From Candidatus Magasanikbacteria bacterium CG_4_10_14_0_8_um_filter_42_12 (GTDB taxonomy: Bacteria > Patescibacteriota > Patescibacteriia > Magasanikbacterales > UBA922): a stretch of DNA of 5,491 nucleotides. The position numbers and the translations under genes are program-made. Of the stretch, positions 1 to 4,008 are shown piece after piece. Where the stretch lies: NCBI GenBank assembly GCA_002784795.1, contig PFLZ01000112.1, positions 14,040 to 19,530 on the forward strand. The letters run 5' to 3'. The notes under the pieces were generated by a model. The model saw nothing but the letters and a program-made list of their open reading frames with translations. It had not been told where the DNA came from and searched no databases. Positions within the stretch are counted from its first letter, which is position 1. Every line of letters starts with the position of its first letter.

Positions 1-1092
1 ATGACGTTATTTTCAAAAGTTGCCGCACCTGTCTTCGTGTTTTCAGCCTTCCTCTTTATAGGACAAGGTTGTATTGGCGCTTCGACCAGTGGTGATGCCT
101 ATCAGACCTCTGGTCCTGCAGGCATGTATATTAGTACGGATAAGGGAGAAGCGTGGTCGCCTATTGTATCGTATCCTACGAGCGATGGTGTCCAGAGTCT
201 TGCTGGTGTCAGTGTGAACAAAATTATTCCAGATCCACATGATACCCAAACGTTCTATTGGCTTTCTCGTGCAAATGGAATGTTTTTTACTATTGATAGT
301 GGAAAGACCTGGCAGCGTGTTCGTGGTCCACTTTCTACAGGATTTGTGTATGATCTTGCCATTCATCCAGAAGATTCTTGTACGATGTATGGATCCAATG
401 GAACGTATATTTACAAAAGTGAAGATTGTGCAAGAACATGGGTAGAAGTATATCGAGAATCTCGGGCAAACGTGAGCATCAGGTCCATTGCATTTCAGCA
501 GTTTTCTCCGTACCAAATTTTTGTCGGATCGAGCAATGGAGATGTCTTGGTGAGTAGTGATCTCGGGAGCAGCTGGTCACTCTCAAAAAGATTTGGGAAG
601 TATATCAGTGGCATATTCCCTGATCCAAAGCAGGCTGACAGAATGTACGTGACAACAAAAGCGAGAGGACTCTATCGTACCGATGATGCCGGAGCGACTT
701 GGAAAGATATGAATGCAGGACTGAGTGGATATCCTGGCAGTCTCGAATATCGGCGTTTTTTGCTCCACCCAAATAAAGCAGATACCCTCTATTGGATATC
801 CACATACGGTATTTTAATAAGTGCTGATGCGGGAGAATCGTGGAATCCCATGTCTCTTATTACGCCACCAGGGAGTGTGCAGATCTATAGTTTTGCGATC
901 AATCCAAAAAATGATAATGAAATTTATTACACAGCAACCATTCCATCAAGATCTACTTTTTATCGAAGTATAGACGGTGGACAAAATTGGATTACACGCC
1001 AACTTCCAACAGGTCAAATCCCAACAGCGATGTACGTGCATCCAGAGCAAACAAATTGGGTATATCTCGGCTTTACCATCCCAACAACATAA
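1..1092 (+). CDS. Secreted Asp-box (BNR/sortilin-like) beta-propeller, probable lipoprotein
   Basis: The 363-residue protein starts with a short basic stretch and a hydrophobic segment (about residues 7-20) ending at IGQGC. This resembles a signal peptide with a non-ideal lipobox and Cys24 as the lipidated residue. The rest carries seven Asp-box motifs (S/T-x-D-x-G-x-x-W) at residues 45-52, 97-104, 140-147, 185-192, 227-234, 274-281 and 323-330. They are 42-52 residues apart, as expected for one per blade of a seven-bladed propeller. The third box is degenerate (SEDCARTW, no Gly). Cys127 and Cys143 could form a disulfide after export. Asp-box propellers occur in glycosidases, sortilin-like receptors and photosystem assembly factors such as YCF48, so substrate or partner cannot be told. 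The ATG is the first base of the window and no ribosome binding site is visible, but the complete-looking signal peptide supports this start. The fold is fairly certain; the function is unknown. Confidence 0.85.
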   Translation: MTLFSKVAAPVFVFSAFLFIGQGCIGASTSGDAYQTSGPAGMYISTDKGEAWSPIVSYPTSDGVQSLAGVSVNKIIPDPHDTQTFYWLSRANGMFFTIDSGKTWQRVRGPLSTGFVYDLAIHPEDSCTMYGSNGTYIYKSEDCARTWVEVYRESRANVSIRSIAFQQFSPYQIFVGSSNGDVLVSSDLGSSWSLSKRFGKYISGIFPDPKQADRMYVTTKARGLYRTDDAGATWKDMNAGLSGYPGSLEYRRFLLHPNKADTLYWISTYGILISADAGESWNPMSLITPPGSVQIYSFAINPKNDNEIYYTATIPSRSTFYRSIDGGQNWITRQLPTGQIPTAMYVHPEQTNWVYLGFTIPTT

Positions 1093-1105
1093 AGAAGTCG
1101 CAGGG

Positions 1106-1133
1106 TTGACTTTTTGGGTAATTTCCGTACAAT
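1106..1133 (+). promoter_or_regulatory. Sigma70-type promoter for frr
   Basis: TTGACT (1106-1111) and TACAAT (1128-1133) are separated by 16 bp in the 74-bp gap between the propeller gene and frr. Transcription would start near 1140, giving a leader of about 27 nt. The gap lacks a clear hairpin terminator for the upstream gene. The promoter probably drives frr, the four-helix-bundle gene and dtd together, because no other convincing promoter is seen before 2643. Confidence 0.7.
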
Positions 1134-1166
1134 GTACGAACAGATACCTTTTTATTCTCTATTTTT

Positions 1167-1718
1167 ATGAATATTGTTGCCCAACAAAAAGAGCATTTTG
1201 ACAAAGCCGTAGACCACTTGAGAAATGAGATTTCTTCACTTCGTACAGGGCGAGCAACGCCAGCTATTGTAGAAGATCTCAAGATAGAAGCCTATGGTAC
1301 GATGCAGGAGCTCAAATCTGTAGCGTCTATTTCTATTGCTGACGCAAAGACACTCAACATTCAGCCATGGGACAAAGGAGTGCTCCAGCCTATTGAAACA
1401 GCGATTCGCAATAGTGATCTCGGGCTCAGTCCTGTCAATGATGGTGTGATGATTCGTTTGATTCTGCCAGATCTGACGACGGAGCGACGCGCAGAATTGG
1501 TCAAGGTACTCAGTAAAAAACTGGAAGAAGCACGTATTGCTATTCGCAAGATGCGCGAAGAAGTTCGTTCACAAATTGAAAAAGCAGAAAAAGCAAAAGA
1601 GATTGGGGAAGATGAAAAATTTGGATTGCAAGATGACCTCGAAATGATGGTAAAGGAGTTCAATGAAACGATCAAGAAGATAGGAGAAGAGAAAGAGGCA
1701 GAAATTTTGAAAGTGTGA
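1167..1718 (+). CDS. frr: Ribosome recycling factor (RRF)
   Basis: RRF acts with EF-G in the cytoplasm to split the post-termination 70S ribosome. The 183-residue product matches the usual family length of about 185. Visible family signatures are LRTGRA at 25-30 (domain I helix), YGT at 43-45, SDLGL at 83-87, LPDLTTERR at 100-108 and the EARIAIRKMR helix at 121-130. Arg130 aligns with the conserved Arg132 of the E. coli protein. The KEIGEDE segment (144-150) and a Lys/Glu-rich helix near the C-terminus also fit. The Pro of the family's YGxxxPL motif is replaced by Glu48 (YGTMQEL), which lies in domain II. The start follows a T-rich leader with no Shine-Dalgarno. The usual neighbour pyrH is not adjacent; dtd follows after an intervening unit. 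Its TGA stop shares its last base with the first 9-bp repeat downstream. Confidence 0.97.
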   Translation: MNIVAQQKEHFDKAVDHLRNEISSLRTGRATPAIVEDLKIEAYGTMQELKSVASISIADAKTLNIQPWDKGVLQPIETAIRNSDLGLSPVNDGVMIRLILPDLTTERRAELVKVLSKKLEEARIAIRKMREEVRSQIEKAEKAKEIGEDEKFGLQDDLEMMVKEFNETIKKIGEEKEAEILKV

Positions 1719-1762
1719 TAGAAAGCTGGGAAAGCTTAGAAGGCTTGGAATGCATGTAAGGC
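1718..1762 (+). repeat. Left arm: five degenerate 9-bp tandem repeats
   Basis: Five consecutive 9-mers in strict register: ATAGAAAGC, TGGGAAAGC, TTAGAAGGC, TTGGAATGC, ATGTAAGGC. A sixth, weaker unit (TATAAGGAG, 1763-1771) runs into the ribosome-binding region of the next gene. Consensus is roughly TTAGAARGC. The reverse complement of this consensus forms the right arm at 2127-2171. The left arm is more diverged than the right. Confidence 0.8.
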
Positions 1763-1765
1763 TAT

Positions 1766-1772
1766 AAGGAGG
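1766..1772 (+). promoter_or_regulatory. AAGGAGG abutting the start codon of the four-helix-bundle gene
   Basis: A perfect-looking Shine-Dalgarno core AAGGAGG ends only one base before the ATG at 1774, far closer than the usual 5-9 nt. An in-frame TAA at 1765-1767 rules out an upstream start, and the conserved family N-terminus (QDYHNLLVWKRA) requires the 1774 start. Either initiation tolerates the short spacing, or the purine run is simply the sixth, degenerate repeat unit. Confidence 0.4.
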
Positions 1773-1773
1773 T

Positions 1774-2136
1774 ATGCAAGATTATCATAATTTGCTTGTT
1801 TGGAAGCGGGCAATGGAGTTTGTGAAGTTAGTGTATAGACTCACATCACATTTTCCAAAAGAAGAAACGTACGGGCTTACCAGTCAATTGAGGAGATCCT
1901 CAGTGTCCGTCATTTCAAATATTGTAGAAGGAAGAGGAAAGGCAAGTGATAAAGATTTTCTTCGTTTTTTGTATATTTCCAAAGGTTCTCTGAATGAAAG
2001 TCAGTGTCAGCTTGAAATTGCTCTTGCGCTTGAATTTATCTCACAAAAACAATTTGATTTTATCCTAAAAAAATTGAATGAAGTCGATTTCTTATTGTAT
2101 AAATTGATCATTTCTTTAGAAAAAAAGCCTTCTTAG
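1774..2136 (+). CDS. Four-helix-bundle protein, S23 / 23S rRNA intervening-sequence family
   Basis: The 120-residue product matches the four-helix-bundle family often annotated as S23 or IVS protein (also related to Avd, an accessory factor of diversity-generating retroelements). Recognisable signatures are the N-terminal DYxNLLVWKRAMEF (residues 3-16), FPKEETYGLTSQLRRSSVSV (28-47), SNIVEGRG (49-56) and the C-terminal helical region with LNEVDFLLYKLI. Family members form homopentameric barrels with a basic surface proposed to bind nucleic acid; the cellular role of stand-alone copies is unknown. No reverse transcriptase or template/variable repeat pair is visible, so this is not an obvious Avd. 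The stop codon TAG lies inside the right repeat arm, so ORF and repeats appear to travel as one unit. It shares the frr transcript; no promoter of its own is seen. Confidence 0.9.
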   Translation: MQDYHNLLVWKRAMEFVKLVYRLTSHFPKEETYGLTSQLRRSSVSVISNIVEGRGKASDKDFLRFLYISKGSLNESQCQLEIALALEFISQKQFDFILKKLNEVDFLLYKLIISLEKKPS

Positions 2137-2171
2137 CCTTCTAGGCTTTCTAAGCTTTCTAAGCTTTCTTA
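2127..2171 (+). repeat. Right arm: five 9-bp tandem repeats, inverted relative to left arm
   Basis: Five consecutive 9-mers in register: GCCTTCTTA, GCCTTCTAG, GCTTTCTAA, GCTTTCTAA, GCTTTCTTA. The first unit contains the end of the four-helix-bundle ORF and the second begins with the G of its TAG stop. The array ends one base before the dtd ATG at 2173. Better conserved than the left arm. It pairs with 1718-1762 at 7, 7, 8, 6 and 5 of 9 positions, unit by unit from the outside in. Confidence 0.85.
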
Positions 2172-2172
2172 T

Positions 2173-2610
2173 ATGCGTGTTGTAATACAAAGAGTATCAC
2201 GAGCCTGCGTCGAAGTGGGCCCAAAAGTTGTCGGTCAGATTGCCGATGGCCTTTTAGTATTGCTTGGGATCACACATGGCGACACAGAGGCTGATGCTGA
2301 CAAGCTGGTAGAAAACATTGTAAAGCTTCGTATTTTTGAAGATGAAGAAGGAAAGATGAATGAAAGTGTTTCAGATATAGGTGGTGGTATATTGGTAGTA
2401 TCACAATTTACCCTCTATGCAGACTGTAGCAAGGGGACACGACCAGGTTTTGGTGGTGCTGCAAAACCAGAAGAAGCCGAACCACTCTACAATTATTTTG
2501 TCCAAAAGTGTATTGATACACAGCTCCATGTGGAAGAAGGTGAGTTTGGTGAACACATGACGCTGGATTTTGTAAATGATGGACCGGTGACGATTGTACT
2601 CGATACGTAA
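2173..2610 (+). CDS. dtd: D-aminoacyl-tRNA deacylase (DTD)
   Basis: DTD hydrolyses D-amino acids (and glycine mischarged on tRNA-Ala) from tRNA, keeping D-residues out of proteins; it is a cytoplasmic homodimer. The 145-residue product has the family length and start (MRVVIQRVSRACVEV). The active-site motif SQFTLYAD lies at 77-84, KGTRPGF at 87-93 (Gly92 where most members have Ser) and the Gly-cisPro loop NDGPVT at 135-140 (Gly137-Pro138). AAKPEEAEPLY (96-106) is also typical. There is no Shine-Dalgarno: the ATG comes two bases after the last full 9-bp repeat of the upstream unit, so the native leader may have been displaced. It most likely belongs to the frr transcript. Its stop codon lies inside a 7-bp repeat array. 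Confidence 0.96.
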   Translation: MRVVIQRVSRACVEVGPKVVGQIADGLLVLLGITHGDTEADADKLVENIVKLRIFEDEEGKMNESVSDIGGGILVVSQFTLYADCSKGTRPGFGGAAKPEEAEPLYNYFVQKCIDTQLHVEEGEFGEHMTLDFVNDGPVTIVLDT

Positions 2611-2632
2611 CACGTAGCATATAACATGTAAC
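2605..2632 (+). repeat. Four 7-bp tandem repeats overlapping the dtd stop
   Basis: ACGTAAC, ACGTAGC, ATATAAC, ATGTAAC follow each other without gaps, consensus AYGTAAC. The dtd TAA stop is supplied by the first unit. A run of seven A follows, then the next promoter. No strong hairpin is formed, so this is not an obvious terminator. Confidence 0.7.
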
Positions 2633-2642
2633 AAAAAAAGCA

Positions 2643-2670
2643 TTGACAAATGTTTTTTTTTGTATATACT
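2643..2670 (+). promoter_or_regulatory. Promoter of small-gene module 1
   Basis: Consensus TTGACA (2643-2648) is followed after 16 bp, including a run of nine T, by TATACT (2665-2670). Transcription would start near 2677, giving a leader of about 84 nt before the ATG at 2761. This is the closest match to a sigma70 consensus in the window. Confidence 0.75.
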
Positions 2671-2690
2671 CGTGTCCGCCATATCTTCTT

Positions 2691-2718
2691 CTGAGTCCTC
2701 GCTACGGCGATTGCTCAG
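2691..2718 (+). promoter_or_regulatory. 5' leader hairpin with UACG tetraloop
   Basis: CTGAG (2691-2695) pairs with CTCAG (2714-2718), and TCGC (2699-2702) with GCGA (2707-2710). The loop is TACG closed by a C-G pair, a member of the very stable UNCG tetraloop class. A 3x3 internal loop separates the two helices. It lies in the leader of the 121-aa gene, about 32 nt before its ribosome binding site. Possible roles are transcript stabilisation or regulation; nothing shows which. Confidence 0.5.
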
Positions 2719-2760
2719 AGACATGTGGAGTCGTGAAAAACCTGGAAAAGAAGGATTGTC

Positions 2761-3126
2761 ATGTTTGATCGCCATGAGGTCTTCGAGATGTATCGTGAGG
2801 AGCGTCTCTGGGGACTTCAACTCGCTGAGGAAGGAGACATCCGCCCTCTCGCGGAGTTCTTCGTCGTAAAGTTCGACGTCCGTGGTCTCATCATCCGTCA
2901 GCCGAAGCAACTTCGATTCGGCCCCTCTCCTGAGGGTTCTGACGGCGAGTTGCTCGTCATGGATACCACCAAGGTGGTTCGTGATGAGTTCCTTGGTCAG
3001 TCCCGGACTGCGTCCTGCCTCTTTCTCGTGCCGGAGGATGGGGTATCCCACGACGAGGTTCGCGCTCATCTCGATGGTGTTTTTCAGCTTCAGCCGCTGA
3101 ACATCGTCGACGAGAACGTCTGCTGA
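2761..3126 (+). CDS. Orphan soluble 121-aa protein (module 1)
   Basis: I do not recognise this protein. It is soluble, without signal peptide or membrane segment, and acidic in its N-terminal third (HEVFEMYREERLWGLQLAEEGD). It then alternates beta-like stretches (FFVVKFDVRGLIIR at 33-46, ASCLFLV near residue 85-90) with charged turns. Cys86 and the C-terminal Cys121 are its only cysteines. The start is firm: AAGGA (2751-2755) lies 5 bp before the ATG. The gene has its own promoter (2643-2670) and an intrinsic terminator (3152-3191). Its base composition is unlike its neighbours: the line 2821-2880 is 35/60 G+C, against 27/60 for an frr line (1321-1380) and 14/60 for a line of the minus-strand gene (5161-5220). 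That, and its self-contained layout, suggest acquisition as a module. Long antisense frames here lack matching signals. Confidence 0.8.
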   Translation: MFDRHEVFEMYREERLWGLQLAEEGDIRPLAEFFVVKFDVRGLIIRQPKQLRFGPSPEGSDGELLVMDTTKVVRDEFLGQSRTASCLFLVPEDGVSHDEVRAHLDGVFQLQPLNIVDENVC

Positions 3127-3151
3127 CTCCCTCGCCACACGCACGACTGCG

Positions 3152-3191
3152 CGCCCCCCGAGCTAGACTCGGCGGGGCGTTCTGTTTTTTT
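3152..3191 (+). terminator. Intrinsic terminator of module 1
   Basis: The left arm CGCCCCCCGAG (3152-3162), loop CTAGA and right arm 3168-3179 form an 11-bp GC-rich stem with one bulged C (3173). The T-rich tail TTCTGTTTTTTT (3180-3191) follows. Confidence 0.85.
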
Positions 3192-3214
3192 ATCCAAAAA
3201 CTTTCATTTTTATA

Positions 3215-3243
3215 TTGACTTTTTGTTAGAATAATGATAAAAC
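3215..3243 (+). promoter_or_regulatory. Promoter region of module 2 (-10 ambiguous)
   Basis: TTGACT (3215-3220) in an AT-rich junction fits a -35 box. With a 17-bp spacer the -10 would be the weak TAAAAC (3238-3243). Alternatively TGTTAGAAT (3224-3232) is an extended -10 that needs little -35 support. Either gives a short leader before the GGAGG at 3262. A second TTGACT at 3255-3260 is too close to the gene to act as a -35. Confidence 0.5.
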
Positions 3244-3261
3244 AAATAACATCCTTGACTT

Positions 3262-3266
3262 GGAGG
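3262..3266 (+). promoter_or_regulatory. Shine-Dalgarno fixing the start of the 85-aa gene
   Basis: GGAGG lies 6 bp before the ATG at 3273. An in-frame ATG at 3234 overlaps the promoter and has no ribosome binding site, so the 3273 start is preferred. Confidence 0.8.
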
Positions 3267-3272
3267 TGTTGG

Positions 3273-3530
3273 ATGTCTGATACGCGTCGTCGTTGGGCTT
3301 GGTACTGTTTCTTTTTCTGGATTGCCATGCTCGAAGTCAATTTCATTTGGATTCTCATCGTTCGTACGATGTCAACCGGCATGAACTTGATTGAGATTTT
3401 TCTAAAGGTCTCATTTGGCCTCAGTCATTTGCAGATCCAGAAGTGGGCACCGATCGTGTTCATGCTTCCGTTGATCGTGATGATCGTACTCATTCTTTGG
3501 CCAGAAAGGAGTAAACCGCCGCCCACATAA
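3273..3530 (+). CDS. Small two-pass membrane protein, orphan (module 2)
   Basis: The 85-residue product is unrecognised. The N-terminus is short and basic (DTRRR, 3-7), followed by an aromatic-rich membrane helix (about 8-30, including CFFFWIAMLEVNFIWILIV). A 27-residue loop (31-57) comes next, then a second helix (about 58-76) and a short Pro-rich tail (PERSKPPPT). By the positive-inside rule both ends should face the cytoplasm, forming a helical hairpin in the inner membrane. Glu21 lies within the first helix, which is unusual for a simple anchor. The gene has its own promoter, a strong GGAGG site and a double-hairpin terminator. Its layout and size resemble the 88-aa gene at 3691, but the sequences do not obviously align. 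Composition is intermediate (30/60 G+C in 3421-3480). Confidence 0.75.
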   Translation: MSDTRRRWAWYCFFFWIAMLEVNFIWILIVRTMSTGMNLIEIFLKVSFGLSHLQIQKWAPIVFMLPLIVMIVLILWPERSKPPPT

Positions 3531-3551
3531 ACATCTCTTTGCCCACCACTG

Positions 3552-3587
3552 TCCCGCCCGTGTTTGCCAAGCGCAGCACGGGCGGGA
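3552..3587 (+). other. GC-rich hairpin downstream of module 2 ORF
   Basis: TCCCGCCCGTG (3552-3562) and CACGGGCGGGA (3577-3587) are perfect 11-bp inverted repeats. An inner TGC/GCA (3565-3567 with 3573-3575) can extend the structure. No T-tract follows directly; a second, AT-richer hairpin with a T-tract begins 5 nt later. It could protect the mRNA 3' end, pause polymerase or mark a module boundary. Confidence 0.75.
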
Positions 3588-3592
3588 TTCTT

Positions 3593-3617
3593 ACACTTCG
3601 TATGGAAGTGTTTTTTT
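3593..3617 (+). terminator. Intrinsic terminator of module 2
   Basis: ACACTTC (3593-3599), loop GTATG, GAAGTGT (3605-3611), followed by T to 3617. The stem sequence is nearly the same as that of the module 3 terminator at 4010-4027. Confidence 0.85.
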
Positions 3618-3631
3618 ATTCAATTACATAC

Positions 3632-3660
3632 TTGACTTTTTTATAAAAAAGATGTATGTA
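3632..3660 (+). promoter_or_regulatory. Promoter of module 3
   Basis: TTGACT (3632-3637), 17-bp AT-rich spacer, TATGTA (3655-3660). The -35 and the following T-run copy those of module 2 (TTGACTTTTT in both). Transcription would start near 3667, only about 24 nt before the ATG at 3691. Confidence 0.6.
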
Positions 3661-3666
3661 TACATC
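3651..3666 (+). promoter_or_regulatory. Perfect palindrome over the module 3 -10 box (possible operator)
   Basis: GATGTAT-GT-ATACATC is a perfect 7-bp inverted repeat with a 2-bp centre, covering the proposed -10 and reaching about the start site. A dimeric repressor could act here. The alternation of purines and pyrimidines in an AT-rich promoter makes chance palindromes more likely, so the call is tentative. Confidence 0.4.
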
Positions 3667-3675
3667 AACTATCAT

Positions 3676-3688
3676 CGTCCGGAGGACG
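3676..3688 (+). promoter_or_regulatory. GGAGG ribosome binding site, possibly in a hairpin
   Basis: GGAGG (3681-3685) lies 5 bp before the ATG at 3691 and decides that start over the in-frame ATG at 3652, which sits inside the promoter. CGTCC (3676-3680) can pair with GGACG (3684-3688) around a 3-nt loop, which would partly hide the site in the very short leader. Confidence 0.6.
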
Positions 3689-3690
3689 CA

Positions 3691-3957
3691 ATGAAGAAAT
3701 CGTATTGGTGGCTGCTGCTCTGGGTACTATTCGTGGCGGGGGATGTCATCGACATCATTAGCTATGTCGCGAACGGCACCACGCCGGTTTTCGACAGCTT
3801 TGAGATGGCCGTCACCTGGAAGGGGATGACGTGGACGGCTTACATCGCCTTGTTGTTCTTCTTCTTCTGGAAGCTCTGGTGGCGGGCGCGCGCGCGAGAG
3901 GAGGAACAACGATGCGAACGGCAGGAGCAACGGGAATCCGATCCTTATTCTCGTTGA
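3691..3957 (+). CDS. Small two-pass membrane protein, orphan (module 3)
   Basis: The 88-residue product is unrecognised. After MKK comes a Trp/Leu-rich helix (about 5-27, YWWLLLWVLFVAGDVIDII) and a polar loop (28-46). A second helix follows (about 47-64, containing LLFFFFWKLWW). The tail (65-88) is strongly charged: an Arg-rich stretch RARAR, then Glu/Gln/Arg-rich sequence with Cys75. Positive charge at both ends predicts both termini in the cytoplasm. Asp18 and Asp21 in the first helix are unusual. The gene is GC-rich (36/60 in 3841-3900) in an AT-rich setting and has its own promoter, ribosome binding site and double hairpin, so it looks like an independently acquired module. It is the last + strand gene before the convergent minus-strand block. 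Confidence 0.75.
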   Translation: MKKSYWWLLLWVLFVAGDVIDIISYVANGTTPVFDSFEMAVTWKGMTWTAYIALLFFFFWKLWWRARAREEEQRCERQEQRESDPYSR

Positions 3958-3973
3958 CCTAGCCGCTAAGTCT

Positions 3974-3999
3974 GCCCGCGGTGCTTCGGCATCGCGGGC
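3974..3999 (+). other. GC-rich hairpin with UUCG tetraloop downstream of module 3 ORF
   Basis: GCCCGCGGTGC (3974-3984) pairs with 3989-3999 over 11 positions including one G-U pair. The loop TTCG (3985-3988) is closed by C-G, the classic hyperstable UNCG form. A second hairpin with a T-tract starts 10 nt later, as in module 2. GGGCGGG (3996-4002) is shared with module 2 (3580-3586). Confidence 0.8.
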
Positions 4000-4008
4000 G
4001 GGCTCTCT

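Larger units (their letters stand above)
1718..2171 (+). mobile_element. Repeat-bounded S23/IVS-type unit between frr and dtd (putative)
   Basis: One small gene (four-helix-bundle protein) is enclosed by 45 bp of 9-bp repeats on the left and 45 bp on the right in inverted orientation. The unit occupies the whole frr-dtd gap: the left arm starts on the last base of the frr stop and the right arm ends one base before the dtd ATG. The two arms agree at about 33 of 45 positions when one is reverse-complemented, so the transcript could fold into a long imperfect stem around the ORF. Intervening sequences of some bacterial 23S rRNA genes have the same plan, with an S23-family gene inside a self-complementary stem. 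Here the plan lies between protein genes. Mobility is inferred; no transposase or target duplication is seen. Confidence 0.4.

Noticed and set aside
1361..1675. Minus-strand frame of 104 codons inside frr
   Set aside because: Ser-rich shadow of the Lys/Glu-rich helical frr sequence.
1774..2136. The four-helix-bundle gene as Avd of a diversity-generating retroelement
   Set aside because: No reverse transcriptase and no template/variable repeat pair is visible nearby, and the repeat-bounded layout fits the S23/IVS type better.
1718..2171. The 9-bp arrays as a CRISPR array or ordinary terminator
   Set aside because: There are no spacers between units, and the arms are in opposite orientation around a gene. 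The right arm is pyrimidine-rich but has no compact hairpin plus T-tract.
2401..3144. 247-codon open frame on the minus strand across dtd and the module 1 gene
   Set aside because: It runs antisense to a certain gene (dtd) and across a strong + strand promoter. Its peptide matches nothing I know, and the + strand has promoter, ribosome binding site and terminator in the right order.
3255..3260. Second TTGACT just before the 85-aa gene as a -35 box
   Set aside because: The matching -10 would fall inside the coding sequence and remove the ribosome binding site.
3234..3272. Upstream in-frame ATG for the 85-aa membrane protein
   Set aside because: It lies in the promoter with no ribosome binding site; GGAGG 6 bp before the ATG at 3273 is decisive.
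2957..3382. 141-codon minus-strand frame through the module 1 terminator
   Set aside because: It crosses a GC-rich terminator and an AT-rich promoter and yields a low-complexity Arg-rich peptide, typical of a shadow frame.
3652..3690. Upstream in-frame ATG for the 88-aa membrane protein
   Set aside because: It overlaps the -10 region and would precede the transcription start; GGAGG supports 3691.
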